DNA from: Caulobacteraceae bacterium
GTDB lineage: Bacteria > Pseudomonadota > Alphaproteobacteria > Caulobacterales > Caulobacteraceae
Length of the DNA stretch: 53,094 bases
Assembly: GCA_030446805.1 (NCBI GenBank)
Contig: JAUJMO010000002.1
Span: 121,950 to 175,043 of the forward strand
Direction of reading: 5' to 3'
Below the pieces are notes generated by a model. It searched no databases, had not been told where the DNA came from, and was given only the letters and a program-made list of their open reading frames with translations. How positions within the stretch are numbered: position 1 is the first letter of the stretch; the number at the start of each line of letters is the position of its first letter. Of this stretch, positions 42,496 to 51,024 are shown piece by piece. The translations under genes and the position numbers were made by a program.

Positions 42496-43710
42496 CTATT
42501 GTGCTGCAAGGGTCACAGGTGACCCAGCGTCAAGGCCGCGCGCTCGCAATCCGCGCGCGAGCGACAAGACGATCCCGCCGGCGGCCAGCGACATCAGCGA
42601 GCCCGCGATCACGCCCAGCCGCACCTCCGTTTGCAGCACCGCGTCCCCGGGAAAGGCGAGCGAGCCGACGTAGAGGCTCATGGTGAAGCCGATCCCGCAG
42701 AGCAGGGAGACCCCGTACAGCTCCGGCCAGCCGGCGCCGGTGGGGGCCTTGGCCCAGCCCAGCCGCACGGCCAGCCAGGCGAAGGTGAAAACCCCCAGCT
42801 GCTTGCCCAGGAAGAGCCCCGTCATCACGCCCAGGGTCACGGGCTCCAGCAGCACGGAAGGGCTCAAGGCGTCGAAGCTGAAGCCCGCGGCTGTAAAGGC
42901 GAAGAAGGGGAGGATCCCGTAGGCCACATAGGGGTGCAGGCTTTCCATATAGTCTTCGAGCACGCCGTCGTGATCCGGACCGGGCGAGGCCAAGGGAATG
43001 GTGAAGGCGGCGGCCACCCCAGCCAGGGAGGTGCTTACCCCGCCTTCCAGGAACCCCGCCCAGACCAGCAGGAAGCCAAAGGCGTAGAGCAGGGGCGAGG
43101 CCCGCTTGTAGCGCGACACCAGCACCATGGCGCCCAGCGCCGCGGCGGCCAGCAGCAGAGGGCCCAGCGCGAAGCCGGTCGAGAAGAGCAGGGCGATCAG
43201 GATCACCGCCCCCAGGTCGTCGACGATGGCCAGAGTCAGCAGGAATATCCGCAGGGAGGGAGCCAGCCCCCGTCCCAGCACCGCCAGCGCGGCGACCGCG
43301 AAAGCGATGTCGGTGGCGGTGGGCACCGGCCAACCCTGGCGATGGCCCTCGGGACCCAGGTTCAGCAGCAGAAAGACGACGGCCGGCGCGACCATGCCGC
43401 CCAGCGCCGCCAGGACGGGAAGCGCCAGCTTGCGCGGGTTGGACAGCTCGCCCCGCAGAACCTCTTGTTTGATCTCCAGACCCACGATGAAGAAGAAGAC
43501 CGCCATCAGCCCCTCCTTGACCCAATCGGCGTTGCTGTGGACCTCGCGCCAGCCGCCGACCTGGAGCACGAACGGCGCTTCGAGAAAGGTGAAATAGCTC
43601 TCCGCCAGGGGCGAATTGGCCATGACGATCGCCGCCACGGCGGCCAGGCTCAGGGCCGCGCCCGCCGCCGTCTCGTTGCGCAGAAAATCGAGGGTGAAGA
43701 CCCGGGCCAT
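42496..43710 (-). CDS. nhaA: Na+/H+ antiporter NhaA
   Basis: 404 residues from ATG 43710. Twelve-helix antiporter with Asp134 in 'PTATDIAFAV' and the paired Asp164-Asp165 in 'LAIVDDLGAVILIAL', the residues that bind Na+/H+ in E. coli NhaA. Also 'FFFIVGLEIKQEVLRGEL' and 'GFTMSLYVGSLAF'. It exports Na+ for H+ at alkaline pH. Shares a 124-base divergent promoter region with selO. Confidence 0.95.
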   Translation of the reverse strand: MARVFTLDFLRNETAAGAALSLAAVAAIVMANSPLAESYFTFLEAPFVLQVGGWREVHSNADWVKEGLMAVFFFIVGLEIKQEVLRGELSNPRKLALPVLAALGGMVAPAVVFLLLNLGPEGHRQGWPVPTATDIAFAVAALAVLGRGLAPSLRIFLLTLAIVDDLGAVILIALLFSTGFALGPLLLAAAALGAMVLVSRYKRASPLLYAFGFLLVWAGFLEGGVSTSLAGVAAAFTIPLASPGPDHDGVLEDYMESLHPYVAYGILPFFAFTAAGFSFDALSPSVLLEPVTLGVMTGLFLGKQLGVFTFAWLAVRLGWAKAPTGAGWPELYGVSLLCGIGFTMSLYVGSLAFPGDAVLQTEVRLGVIAGSLMSLAAGGIVLSLARGLRARGLDAGSPVTLAAQ

Positions 43711-43834
43711 GGACAACTCGCTAAGAGAGCCCGCGCCTAACACCCATCGAGAGCTGGTCCAACGCTGCCCCTTGGGGCTCTGGGAGCTGGCGGCCGTGCT
43801 TGCCGCACGGAGCGGGAGGCCGCATCTCCCGCTC

Positions 43835-45259
43835 ATGCCCGTGTCCGCCGACTACCGTCCCGACCCACGGTTCGCCCGGCTGGGCCCCGAGTTCGCCGAT
43901 CCGGTGCGCCCTGCGGCCTTTCCCGAGACGGTGCTGCGGTTCCGCAACGGTCGCTGGGCCGAGCGGGTGGGCCTGGGCGCGCTGGATGCGGCGGAGTGGT
44001 TGGGCGCCTTTGCTCGGTTCGAGCCCCTGCCGGACAATCAGCCGGAGCCCCTGGCCATGCGCTATCACGGCCACCAATTCCGGGCCTACAATCCGAACCT
44101 CGGCGACGGACGCGGTTTTCTCTACGCCCAGCTGCGCGACGGCCGGAACCGACTTCTGGATCTGGCCACCAAGGGCTCCGGGCAGACGCCGTGGTCGCGC
44201 AGCGGCGACGGGCGGCTGACGCTCAAGGGCGGGGTGCGCGAGGTGCTCGCGACCTCCATGCTTGAAGCCCTGGGCGTGCCCACCTCGAAAAGCTTCAGCC
44301 TGATCGAGACGGGCGAGGCCTTGCACCGCGGCGACGAGCCCAGCCCCACGCGGTCGGCGGTGCTGACGCGGCTGGGGCACAGCCACATCCGTTTCGGCAC
44401 CTTCCAGCGCCTGGCCTATCTCGACCGGGCGGACCTGATCTCCGTGCTGCTGGACCATGTGGTCGAGGCCTACTTTCCCGAGCTGGACGGCGAGCCCGAT
44501 CGCCCCGCAGCCGTGCTGGAGGCCGTGGTCGGACGAACGGCGGAGTTGGCCGCGTCCTGGATGGTCGCGGGCTTCGTCCACGGCGTGCTGAACACCGACA
44601 ATATGAACGTCACGGGCGAGAGCTTCGACTACGGCCCATGGCGGTTTCTGCCGCGCAGCGATCCGGACTTCACCGCCGCCTATTTCGACCAGTACGGCTT
44701 GTACAGCTACGGCCGCCAGCCGGAGGCGGCGTTCTGGAACCTGCAGCAGCTGGCCGCCTGCCTGACCCTGGTCACGGACCAGGCGCCGCTGATCGCCGCG
44801 CTCAACACCTTCCTGGACCGCTATCAGGAGGCGCTCCGCCGCGCCGCCATCCGGCGGCTGGGGGTGAAGCCGCGAACGCCGGAAGCCGATGTGGAGCTGG
44901 TCAACGCCGCCTTCGCCGCCCTGTCCGCAGGAGGTGAGGCGCTGGGCTGGGAGCCGCTCTTCTTCGACTGGTTCGGCGGACCGGCTTCGGAAGCCCGCGC
45001 CCTGGCCGGCCCGCGAGGCGCGCTCTACCGGGGCGAAGCCTTCGCCGCCTTCCGCAGCAGGATCGCGGAGGCCGAACCCGAGCGGCCCGAACGCCTGGCC
45101 CATCCCGCCTTTGCGCGCCCCGAGCCGGAAACCCTGCTCATCGGAGAGGTCGAGGCGCTCTGGGCGCCCATCGCCGAGGCGGACGACTGGGCCCCCCTGA
45201 ACGCCAAGCTGGCCCGCATCGAGGAGACCCGCGCCGCCTACGCGCTCGCCCCCGAATGA
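43835..45259 (+). CDS. selO: Protein adenylyltransferase SelO
   Basis: 474 residues from ATG 43835; the N-terminal 'PVSADYRPDPRFARLGPEF' matches one SelO branch well. The pseudokinase core has 'RYHGHQFRAYNPNLGDGRG', Lys113 in 'LATKGSGQTPWSR', 'GGVREVLATSML', 'GFVHGVLNTDNMNVTGESFDYGPW' with the metal-binding Asn and Asp, and 'YSYGRQPEAAFWNL'. SelO transfers AMP to protein Ser/Thr/Tyr, linked to redox control. The selenocysteine/cysteine often found near the C-terminus in other SelO proteins is absent here. Confidence 0.94.
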   Translation: MPVSADYRPDPRFARLGPEFADPVRPAAFPETVLRFRNGRWAERVGLGALDAAEWLGAFARFEPLPDNQPEPLAMRYHGHQFRAYNPNLGDGRGFLYAQLRDGRNRLLDLATKGSGQTPWSRSGDGRLTLKGGVREVLATSMLEALGVPTSKSFSLIETGEALHRGDEPSPTRSAVLTRLGHSHIRFGTFQRLAYLDRADLISVLLDHVVEAYFPELDGEPDRPAAVLEAVVGRTAELAASWMVAGFVHGVLNTDNMNVTGESFDYGPWRFLPRSDPDFTAAYFDQYGLYSYGRQPEAAFWNLQQLAACLTLVTDQAPLIAALNTFLDRYQEALRRAAIRRLGVKPRTPEADVELVNAAFAALSAGGEALGWEPLFFDWFGGPASEARALAGPRGALYRGEAFAAFRSRIAEAEPERPERLAHPAFARPEPETLLIGEVEALWAPIAEADDWAPLNAKLARIEETRAAYALAPE

Positions 45260-45271
45260 CGTCGGGCGGAG

Positions 45272-45348
45272 TGGCGACCCCGAGAGGATTCGAACCTCCG
45301 ACCTCCGGTTTAGGAAACCGCTGCTCTATCCTGCTGAGCTACGGGGTC
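45272..45348 (-). tRNA. tRNA-Arg (anticodon CCT)
   Basis: On the minus strand: acceptor GACCCCG pairs with CGGGGTC, discriminator G, encoded CCA (TGG at 45272-45274 on the plus strand). D arm GCTC..GAGC, anticodon loop TTCCTAA with anticodon CCT, T arm GGAGGTTCGAATCC. Reads the AGG arginine codon. It ends five bases before the start of the following plus-strand gene. Confidence 0.95.
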
Positions 45349-45353
45349 ACGCC

Positions 45354-46121
45354 GTGAGCCTTCTAGCAAAGACGCGCCGGGGCGCGATAGCCGCTTCGGC
45401 CGGCCTCGTGGCCACGGCGTGCGGGGGCGATCCGCTGGACCAGTTGGCCGAAGGCGAGCGTGGACGGGTGGAGACCGTCTTCTTCGGCGGGCGCATGCGG
45501 CTGGAGGACGGCACGGAGCTGCGGCTGGCCGGTGTGAACGTTCCGGGCCGGGGCGAGGCGGGCGCGACGGAGGCCAAGGCTACGCTGGAAGGCGTGGTGG
45601 GCGGAAAGCCCGTGGCGCTGCTCTATGGCGGGCCGAGGCGGGACGGCTTCGGCAGGGCGGTGGCCCATGTGCGCACGCTGGGCCGGCGTCGCTGGGCTCA
45701 GGGCGAGCTGCTGCAGGCGGGACTGGCGCGGGTGGACACGAGGGCGGACGACCGGGCGCTGGCGCGTCCGATGCTGAGGCTCGAGGCGCGGGCGCGCGCC
45801 GGCGGGCGCGGGCTGTGGACATCGCCCGAATGGCGGGTGCGGCTGCCGGAGGAGATCCGGGAGCCGGGCTTCCAACTCGTGGAGGGCCGGCTCGGACGGC
45901 TGGATCGGCGCTTCGCCGGGAGCGCGGCGAAGCTGGGGGACGGGGCGCTGACCCTGGAGGCCTCGCGCCGCGCGACGGCGGACATGGCCGCAGCCGGCGC
46001 ACCGCTCGACGCCCTGGCGGGCCGGCTGATCCGGGTGCGCGGGGTGGTTCGCCGCCGAGGCGCCGGATGGGTGCTGGAGGTCGACCATCCGGAACGGATC
46101 GAGCCGCTCGACGAACGTTAA
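45354..46121 (+). CDS. Thermonuclease-fold lipoprotein, probably inactive
   Basis: 255 residues from GTG 45354. Lipoprotein signal 'AASAGLVATACGG'. The staphylococcal-nuclease (OB) fold is suggested by 'MRLEDGTELRLAGVNVPGRGE', 'RRDGFGRAVAHVRT' and 'GELLQAGLARVDT'. Compared with SNase the Ca2+/catalytic acids appear replaced (DGDT becomes FGGR, D-T-P-E becomes N-V-P-G) while the two Arg positions are kept. A C-terminal half with 'RVRGVVRRRGAGWVLEVDHPERIE' adds a second OB-like segment. It may bind nucleic acid or protein in the periplasm without cutting. Confidence 0.72.
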   Translation: MSLLAKTRRGAIAASAGLVATACGGDPLDQLAEGERGRVETVFFGGRMRLEDGTELRLAGVNVPGRGEAGATEAKATLEGVVGGKPVALLYGGPRRDGFGRAVAHVRTLGRRRWAQGELLQAGLARVDTRADDRALARPMLRLEARARAGGRGLWTSPEWRVRLPEEIREPGFQLVEGRLGRLDRRFAGSAAKLGDGALTLEASRRATADMAAAGAPLDALAGRLIRVRGVVRRRGAGWVLEVDHPERIEPLDER

Positions 46122-46174
46122 GCGGCCGTCAAGACAAGGCTGAGACAAGCTGCAGGGACCGATCTGGATGCGTG

Positions 46175-46633
46175 ATGCCGCCTGCGCCCCTGCACCGTCT
46201 GCTCTACGTCAGCCGCGCCGACTGCGTGGGTCGCGAGTTCGAGATCCTGACCGAGGACGTGGTCGCCGTATCCGCCCGCAACAACGCGCGGGTGGGCGTG
46301 ACGGGGCTGCTGACGGCCTTTGACGGCTGGTTCCTGCAGGCGCTGGAGGGATCGCGGGCCGAAATCTCCGCCACCTTCAGCCGGATCGCGAAGGACCCGA
46401 GGCATTCGGTGCTGGAGATGATCAGCGCGGGACCGATCGACGCCCGGCTGTTCGGCCGCTGGAGCATGACCGCCCGAACGATCACGCCAGCGGCTGCGCC
46501 CGTTCTGGACATGCTGGGCGCCCGAGGCGGAATGGACCCCCGCCTGCTGGACAGCGCGGGCGCGCTGCGCCTGTTGCTCACGGTCGCGCGGGTGTCCGAA
46601 GGCGTGCTGGAGCGGGTCGCCCTCCGGGCCTGA
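46175..46633 (+). CDS. BLUF-domain blue-light sensor
   Basis: 152 residues from ATG 46175. BLUF pattern: Tyr11 in 'RLLYVSRA', Asn36-Asn37 in 'SARNNARVGVTGLL', Gln55 in 'WFLQALEGS', and Trp96/Met98 in 'FGRWSMTA'. These are the residues that bind flavin and change hydrogen bonding on light absorption. The C-terminal 45 residues are a short helical cap without an output domain. It should act by protein-protein contact; no partner gene is obvious next to it. Confidence 0.92.
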   Translation: MPPAPLHRLLYVSRADCVGREFEILTEDVVAVSARNNARVGVTGLLTAFDGWFLQALEGSRAEISATFSRIAKDPRHSVLEMISAGPIDARLFGRWSMTARTITPAAAPVLDMLGARGGMDPRLLDSAGALRLLLTVARVSEGVLERVALRA

Positions 46634-46701
46634 GCCTTGGCCGTGAACTTGGGCTCTGGGCTGGGACTCTGGGCTGTGGGCAGACCCGCTACATGCTCCG
46701 C

Positions 46702-47217
46702 TTAGGCTGCGGCGGCCGATCGGTTCAGGTTCTTCTGCAGCATGGCCACGGCGCTGTCCTTGTCGATGCGCTCCACCGCGGCGACTTCCCGCGCCATGCG
46801 GTCCAGGGCGGACTCGTACAGCTGCCGCTCGGAGTAGGACTGCTCCGGCTGGCTGTCGGCGCGATAGAGGTCGCGCACCACCTCGGCGATGGAGATCAGG
46901 TCGCCGGAGTTGATCTTGGCCTCATACTCCTGAGCGCGGCGGCTCCACATGGTGCGCTTGACGCGGGCGCGGCCCTTGAGCGTGGTCAGGGCCTGACCGA
47001 CCAGTTCGCTGTTGGCGAGCGGGCGCAGGCCGGCGGTCTTGGCCTTTTTGGTGGGAACGCGAAGCGTCATCTTCTCGTGATCGAAGGTGATGACGTAAAC
47101 TTCGAGGGACAGGCCCGCCACTTCCTGGGTTTCGACCCCGCCGATCTTGCCCACGCCGTGCGCGGGGTAAACGACATGGTCGCCGACCTTGTAGTCGAGG
47201 GCTGACTTCACCGACAT
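46702..47217 (-). CDS. carD: CarD-family transcription regulator CdnL
   Basis: 171 residues from ATG 47217. N-terminal RNA-polymerase-interaction domain 'YKVGDHVVYPAHGVGKIGGVE', then the DNA-binding helical domain with 'GRARVKRTMWSRRAQEYEAKI', 'LISIAEVVRDLYR' and 'SYSERQLYESALDRM'. In Caulobacter CdnL stabilises open complexes at growth and rRNA promoters. The C-terminal Ala-rich end fits the known degradation signal of that protein (family knowledge, not shown here). fdxA lies upstream on the same strand, 246 bases away. Confidence 0.95.
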   Translation of the reverse strand: MSVKSALDYKVGDHVVYPAHGVGKIGGVETQEVAGLSLEVYVITFDHEKMTLRVPTKKAKTAGLRPLANSELVGQALTTLKGRARVKRTMWSRRAQEYEAKINSGDLISIAEVVRDLYRADSQPEQSYSERQLYESALDRMAREVAAVERIDKDSAVAMLQKNLNRSAAAA

Positions 47218-47463
47218 TGTTTCTGGCCTCTCGCCGAAAGACAAATTGCGAGCGTCGCCTCGCTGACGTTCACGCGCCGAAACCCGCCGTAAGAGGGCGG
47301 GGTGAACCCTGTCTTGGAGCGGCGTCCGCTGCGACCAGGCCCGGTTCCGACGCGTCAAGCGACGCGGGAGCGACGAACCGCCGGACCCGAAGGGGTCTGC
47401 GACGGAATGGTGAACCCTTACCACAGGTCCGGCCTGGTTCAAAGCCGGACGGCGCCGGGGGGC

Positions 47464-47805
47464 TCAGGAGCCCTTGCCGGGGTTCGGGCTGAAGTATTTC
47501 TCCAGCTTGCCCGTCTCCCGCTCGTACTGCGCCGAGTCGGCCGGGGGCTCGCCCTTGAGCGTGATATTGGGCCAGCTCTTGCTGTAACGGCTGTTGATCT
47601 CCAGCCATTTGCCGTCCGGCTCGTCCTCGGTGTCGGGCTTGATGGCGTCGATGGGGCACTCGGGCTCGCACACGCCGCAGTCGATGCATTCGTCCGGATT
47701 GATCACGAGGAAGTTCTCGCCCTCGTAGAAGCAGTCCACCGGACAGACTTCCACGCAGTCCATGTACTTACATTTGATGCAGGCTTCGGTGACGATGTAG
47801 GTCAT
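47464..47805 (-). CDS. fdxA: 7Fe ferredoxin FdxA
   Basis: 113 residues. Cys9, Cys12, Cys17, Cys21, Cys25 and Cys40, Cys43, Cys46, Cys50 give the [3Fe-4S] and [4Fe-4S] binding pattern ('CPVDCFYEG', '[15 protein letters not shown]'). The C-terminal '[16 protein letters not shown]' is the usual Azotobacter-type FdxA tail. Cytosolic electron carrier. Its start overlaps the stop of the S4-domain gene (ATGA). Confidence 0.96.
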   Translation of the reverse strand: MTYIVTEACIKCKYMDCVEVCPVDCFYEGENFLVINPDECIDCGVCEPECPIDAIKPDTEDEPDGKWLEINSRYSKSWPNITLKGEPPADSAQYERETGKLEKYFSPNPGKGS

Positions 47806-48170
47806 GAGGAGGGGGACTGTTCGGGGCCGTCCCCCTGCCGGGCCGGGTCGGGCGTGTCAACGCCGGGCGCGACGTCGTCCTGGGCCGCGTCCAGGGCGGC
47901 GTAGAGGGTGCGGGCCTCCTCGGCGGGGCCGCGACGCTCGCCCAAGGCCAAGATGCGGACGGCATGGACGCGGCCGCCGATCGCGAAGACCAACTGGTCG
48001 CCCGGGCGGATGCAGCGGCTGCCCTTGTCCAGGCGGCTGTGTTCGCCGGAGCCGCGGGTGAGGCGCACGCGGCCGTCCTCGACGACGCGGCAGGCGAGCG
48101 CCCGGGTCTTGAAGAAACGGGCGCGCCAGAGCCACACGTCCACCCGCGTGGTCTCGGTCGCCTCCGTCAT
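47802..48170 (-). CDS. S4-domain RNA-binding protein (Hsp15-like)
   Basis: 122 residues. '[29 protein letters not shown]' is the S4 domain of the Hsp15/HslR type, which binds free 50S subunits carrying nascent chains. The C-terminal 40 residues are acidic and low in conservation. Overlaps the helicase stop at its start and the fdxA start at its stop, so the three genes are coupled. Confidence 0.9.
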   Translation of the reverse strand: MTEATETTRVDVWLWRARFFKTRALACRVVEDGRVRLTRGSGEHSRLDKGSRCIRPGDQLVFAIGGRVHAVRILALGERRGPAEEARTLYAALDAAQDDVAPGVDTPDPARQGDGPEQSPSS

Positions 48171-50728
48171 GCCACCGGCGCGGGTCGGGCCCGCTTGCGC
48201 CGCCGCCGGGGGGGTGCTCCGGCCGGAGCGGGCCGGAGTGCGGCCAGGGCCGCGAAGGGCGAATCTGGGCGAAGCACGGGCGCCGGCGCGGGCTTGGGCT
48301 CGCGGCGGCGGAGCGGCGGAGGCTGATCGGGTTCCCGGCGGGTGGTGGGAGCGAAGCTGAGGGCGCGCAGGATGTCGTCGGCCTGGGCGGAGCTCCAGCC
48401 GAGCTCCTCGCGGGCCTGGTCGGACAGCCGGCGCTGGCCGGTGAGGTGTTCGTTGGCGCGCAGGAGCTCGTCCAGGCGCTCCAAGGCGCTCACCGACACG
48501 ATCCAGGCGCCCGCCGGACGGAAACCGTGCGCCGCCAAGGTCTCGGGCGAGGGCGGCGGGGCGGGCCCGCGGGCGATCCCTCCGGCGGGGGCCCGCCAGC
48601 CGGGCGTTTGCAGCTCGGCGTAGGCGGCCAGAAGGGCGTGAGCGTCCGGGGCGGCGAGCGAAGGCAGGTGCAGGGTGAAGGCGCCGAACTGGACGCCCAG
48701 GCTGCGCAGGGCGCGGCGTTCGGCTTGGCTGAGCGATCGGACCTCCGTCTCGACCGAGCGGCGGTCCAGCAGGCCGCCGCCCTCCAGCAACCTATAAGCC
48801 AAGCCTCGGGCCATGCCGGAGAGCTTGCCTCCGTCCACCGCCTCCCGAAGTTGCTTCAAGGCGCGCAGCCGGCGTCCGGCTTCGGCCAGCAGCCAGGCCT
48901 CGAGCCGCTGGGCGGCGCGTTCGCGAGCGGCGGGAGAGCCGCCCGTTCCGGAGACGGCGTCGCCGGCCAGCGTGACCTTGGGCGCGAACGGGGAACCGCC
49001 CGCCAGTTTTCCCGCCGGGTCTCCGCGCCACAGCAGGACCCCGTTGGTCGCCAGGGCGAAGGCCTCGTCCCCGTCTGCGGCCAGCCGGCCGAGGCGGCGG
49101 GCGATCTCCGGGCCCACGGCGCGTTGGGCGGCGTGGCGCAGCGCCTTGTCTTCAAGCGCCGAGCCTCCGGCGGCGGGCTGAAAGGCGATGCCGCGCAGGC
49201 GACCCACGTGGACGCCTTCCACCGTGACCTCGCCGTCGTCGGCCACGCCGGCCAGGACGTCCTCCCGGACATTGAGCGCCCGCATCAGCACGCTGGTGCG
49301 GCGGTCGATGAAGCGGGCCATGAGCCGCTCGTGCAGCGTGTCGCTGAGCCGGTCCTCCAGGGCGCGGGTGCGCGCCTGCCATTCGCCCGGATTGCGTAGC
49401 CAGTCGGGCCGCGCGGCCACATAGGCCAGGGTGCGGACGGAGGCGAGCCGGCTGGCCAGGGTGTCGATGTCGCCGGTCATGTGGTCCAGCGAGGCGTGCT
49501 GGGCGGCCATCCAGTCGTCCGGCACGCGTTCGTGGCGGCCGGTCAGGTGTTCGTAGAAAGATCGGACCAGGCGAACGTGCTCGTCCAGCGGCGACTTGCG
49601 GAAGTCGGGCGTCTGGGCCACGTCCCAGAGCCGCAGGAGGCAGGACTTCGAGCGACACCCGCGGGCGATGTCTTCGTCCTCCGCAAGGCGCCGCAAAGTG
49701 GTTTCGTCCAGGCTTTCCCGGGCGAGGTGGAGGCCTCCCTCGGGGGGCGGGGCGGCCAGGGAGCGGAGCAGACCGGGAAGGGAGCCGAAGTCGAGCCGTG
49801 CGTTGCGCCACTCGGCGGCGGGGAGGGGCTCGAAGCTGTGCTCCTCTATGGCCTGCACCAGGTCGGCGTCCATGTCCGGGGCTTCGCCGGTCACGCCAAA
49901 GGTGCCGTCGGTGCGGAAGCGGCCGGCGCGGCCGGCGATCTGGCCCAGCTCATGGGCGTGCAGCCAGCGGTTCCGCTTGCCGTCGAACTTGCGCAGGCCC
50001 GCAAAGGCCACGTGGTCGACGTCCATGTTCAGGCCCATACCGATGGCGTCGGTGGCCACGAGGAAGTCGACCTCGCCGGACTGGTACAGGGCCACCTGGG
50101 CGTTGCGGGTGCGCGGGCTGAGACTGCCCATGACCACCGCCGCTCCGCCTCTTTGTCGGCGGATCAGCTCCGCGATGGCGTAGACGTTCTCGGCGGAGAA
50201 GGCCACCACGGCGCTGCGTCGGGGCAGGCGGGTCAGCTTCTTGGGACCGGCGTAGGTGAGGCGGCTGAACCGCTCCCGGGTCTGGAACTCGGCCTCGGGC
50301 AGGAGACGGCGGATCAGCGGGCCCATGGTGGCGGACCCCAGAAGCATGGTCTCGTGCCGACCTCGCGCGTGGAGCAGGCGGTGGGTGAAGACGTGGCCGC
50401 GCTCGGGGTCTGCGGCCAACTGGATCTCGTCGATCGCGAGGAAGTCGACCTCGCGGGCCAGCGGCATGGCTTCCACCGTGCAGACGAAATACTGGGCGTG
50501 CGGCGGGACGATCTTCTCCTCGCCGGTGATCAGGGCCACGGAGCGGGCGCCGCGCAGTTTGACGATCCGGTCGTAGATTTCGCGCGCCAGCAGGCGCAAC
50601 GGCAGGCCGATCATGCCGGTGCCGTGGCCCAGCATGCGTTCGACCGCCAGGTGGGTCTTGCCGGTGTTGGTGGGCCCCAGCACCGCGATGAGACGGGACG
50701 GCGCAGCGCCGGTGGAGCGATCGCTCAT
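48167..50728 (-). CDS. SUV3-like DEAD/DEAH-type RNA helicase
   Basis: 853 residues from ATG 50728. Walker A 'LGPTNTGKTHLAVERM' (17-32), motif II 'FLAIDEIQLAADPERGHVFTHRL', 'GSATMGPLIRRLLP', then 'ATDAIGMGLNMDVDHVAF' and 'QIAGRAGRFRTDGTFG' (motifs V/VI). This is the pattern of mitochondrial SUV3 helicases, whose bacterial relatives are mainly alphaproteobacterial. The C-terminal 150 residues are Pro/Arg-rich and end in '[15 protein letters not shown]', a basic tail. Likely role in RNA unwinding or turnover. Confidence 0.92.
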   Translation of the reverse strand: MSDRSTGAAPSRLIAVLGPTNTGKTHLAVERMLGHGTGMIGLPLRLLAREIYDRIVKLRGARSVALITGEEKIVPPHAQYFVCTVEAMPLAREVDFLAIDEIQLAADPERGHVFTHRLLHARGRHETMLLGSATMGPLIRRLLPEAEFQTRERFSRLTYAGPKKLTRLPRRSAVVAFSAENVYAIAELIRRQRGGAAVVMGSLSPRTRNAQVALYQSGEVDFLVATDAIGMGLNMDVDHVAFAGLRKFDGKRNRWLHAHELGQIAGRAGRFRTDGTFGVTGEAPDMDADLVQAIEEHSFEPLPAAEWRNARLDFGSLPGLLRSLAAPPPEGGLHLARESLDETTLRRLAEDEDIARGCRSKSCLLRLWDVAQTPDFRKSPLDEHVRLVRSFYEHLTGRHERVPDDWMAAQHASLDHMTGDIDTLASRLASVRTLAYVAARPDWLRNPGEWQARTRALEDRLSDTLHERLMARFIDRRTSVLMRALNVREDVLAGVADDGEVTVEGVHVGRLRGIAFQPAAGGSALEDKALRHAAQRAVGPEIARRLGRLAADGDEAFALATNGVLLWRGDPAGKLAGGSPFAPKVTLAGDAVSGTGGSPAARERAAQRLEAWLLAEAGRRLRALKQLREAVDGGKLSGMARGLAYRLLEGGGLLDRRSVETEVRSLSQAERRALRSLGVQFGAFTLHLPSLAAPDAHALLAAYAELQTPGWRAPAGGIARGPAPPPSPETLAAHGFRPAGAWIVSVSALERLDELLRANEHLTGQRRLSDQAREELGWSSAQADDILRALSFAPTTRREPDQPPPLRRREPKPAPAPVLRPDSPFAALAALRPAPAGAPPRRRRKRARPAPVA

Positions 50729-50808
50729 GCGGGGGATGTGGGGAAGCAGGCGAGTCGGGGCAAGTTGGACGCCTGAGGGCCCTGCGCTGGCGAAAGTCCC
50801 CAGCTCTT

Positions 50809-50813
50809 GACTC
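50809..50813. promoter_or_regulatory. GANTC site (CcrM), GACTC
   Basis: A GACTC pentamer in the ftsZ upstream region; CcrM of alphaproteobacteria methylates the A of GANTC. Five-base sites occur by chance, so weight comes from its place. Confidence 0.5.
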
Positions 50814-50872
50814 CCCAACGCCGTTCGCCCCTTGCGCGAGCGGGGGGCTCGGGGCGAACAATGGGGGGAGCC

Positions 50873-50877
50873 GATTC
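50873..50877. promoter_or_regulatory. GANTC site (CcrM), GATTC
   Basis: Second GANTC pentamer, about 55 bases upstream of the CtrA box and in the same control region. Confidence 0.5.
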
Positions 50878-50931
50878 GCGAGCGGGGGCCTAGCTCTCCG
50901 ATTTCTCCGGTCGTGGAACGAGCTCGGGTTC

Positions 50932-50946
50932 TTAACCGCTGATTAA
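50932..50946. promoter_or_regulatory. CtrA binding site TTAA-N7-TTAA
   Basis: TTAACCGCTGATTAA matches the full CtrA consensus TTAA-N7-TTAA exactly and ends 78 bases before the ftsZ start. In this GC-rich sequence two TTAA boxes at exactly seven bases are unlikely by chance. In Caulobacter, CtrA represses ftsZ in swarmer cells. Confidence 0.75.
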
Positions 50947-51024
50947 CGACGCCGGTTTCTAATTGGTTACCAACCGCGTGGGGCCGCCGACCTCCCACGC
51001 GAGTTCTGAAGGAACAGCAGGCCC

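Larger units (their letters stand above)
50729..51024. promoter_or_regulatory. Divergent helicase/ftsZ control region
   Basis: 296 bases between the divergent helicase and ftsZ genes. It holds two GANTC sites, one full CtrA box and a small palindrome TTGGT-T-ACCAA (50963-50973) (separate entries). This arrangement is like the Caulobacter ftsZ promoter, where CtrA represses and CcrM methylation assists transcription. Confidence 0.65.

Noticed and set aside
43709-43834. Earlier start of selO at ATG 43709
   Set aside because: The added residues lie in the divergent promoter region, overlap the nhaA start codon and do not resemble the SelO N-terminus.
45419-46171. In-frame extension of the BLUF gene upstream to 45419
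   Set aside because: That part is the antiphase shadow of the nuclease-like lipoprotein gene and is Gly/Arg-rich; BLUF homology begins at 46175.
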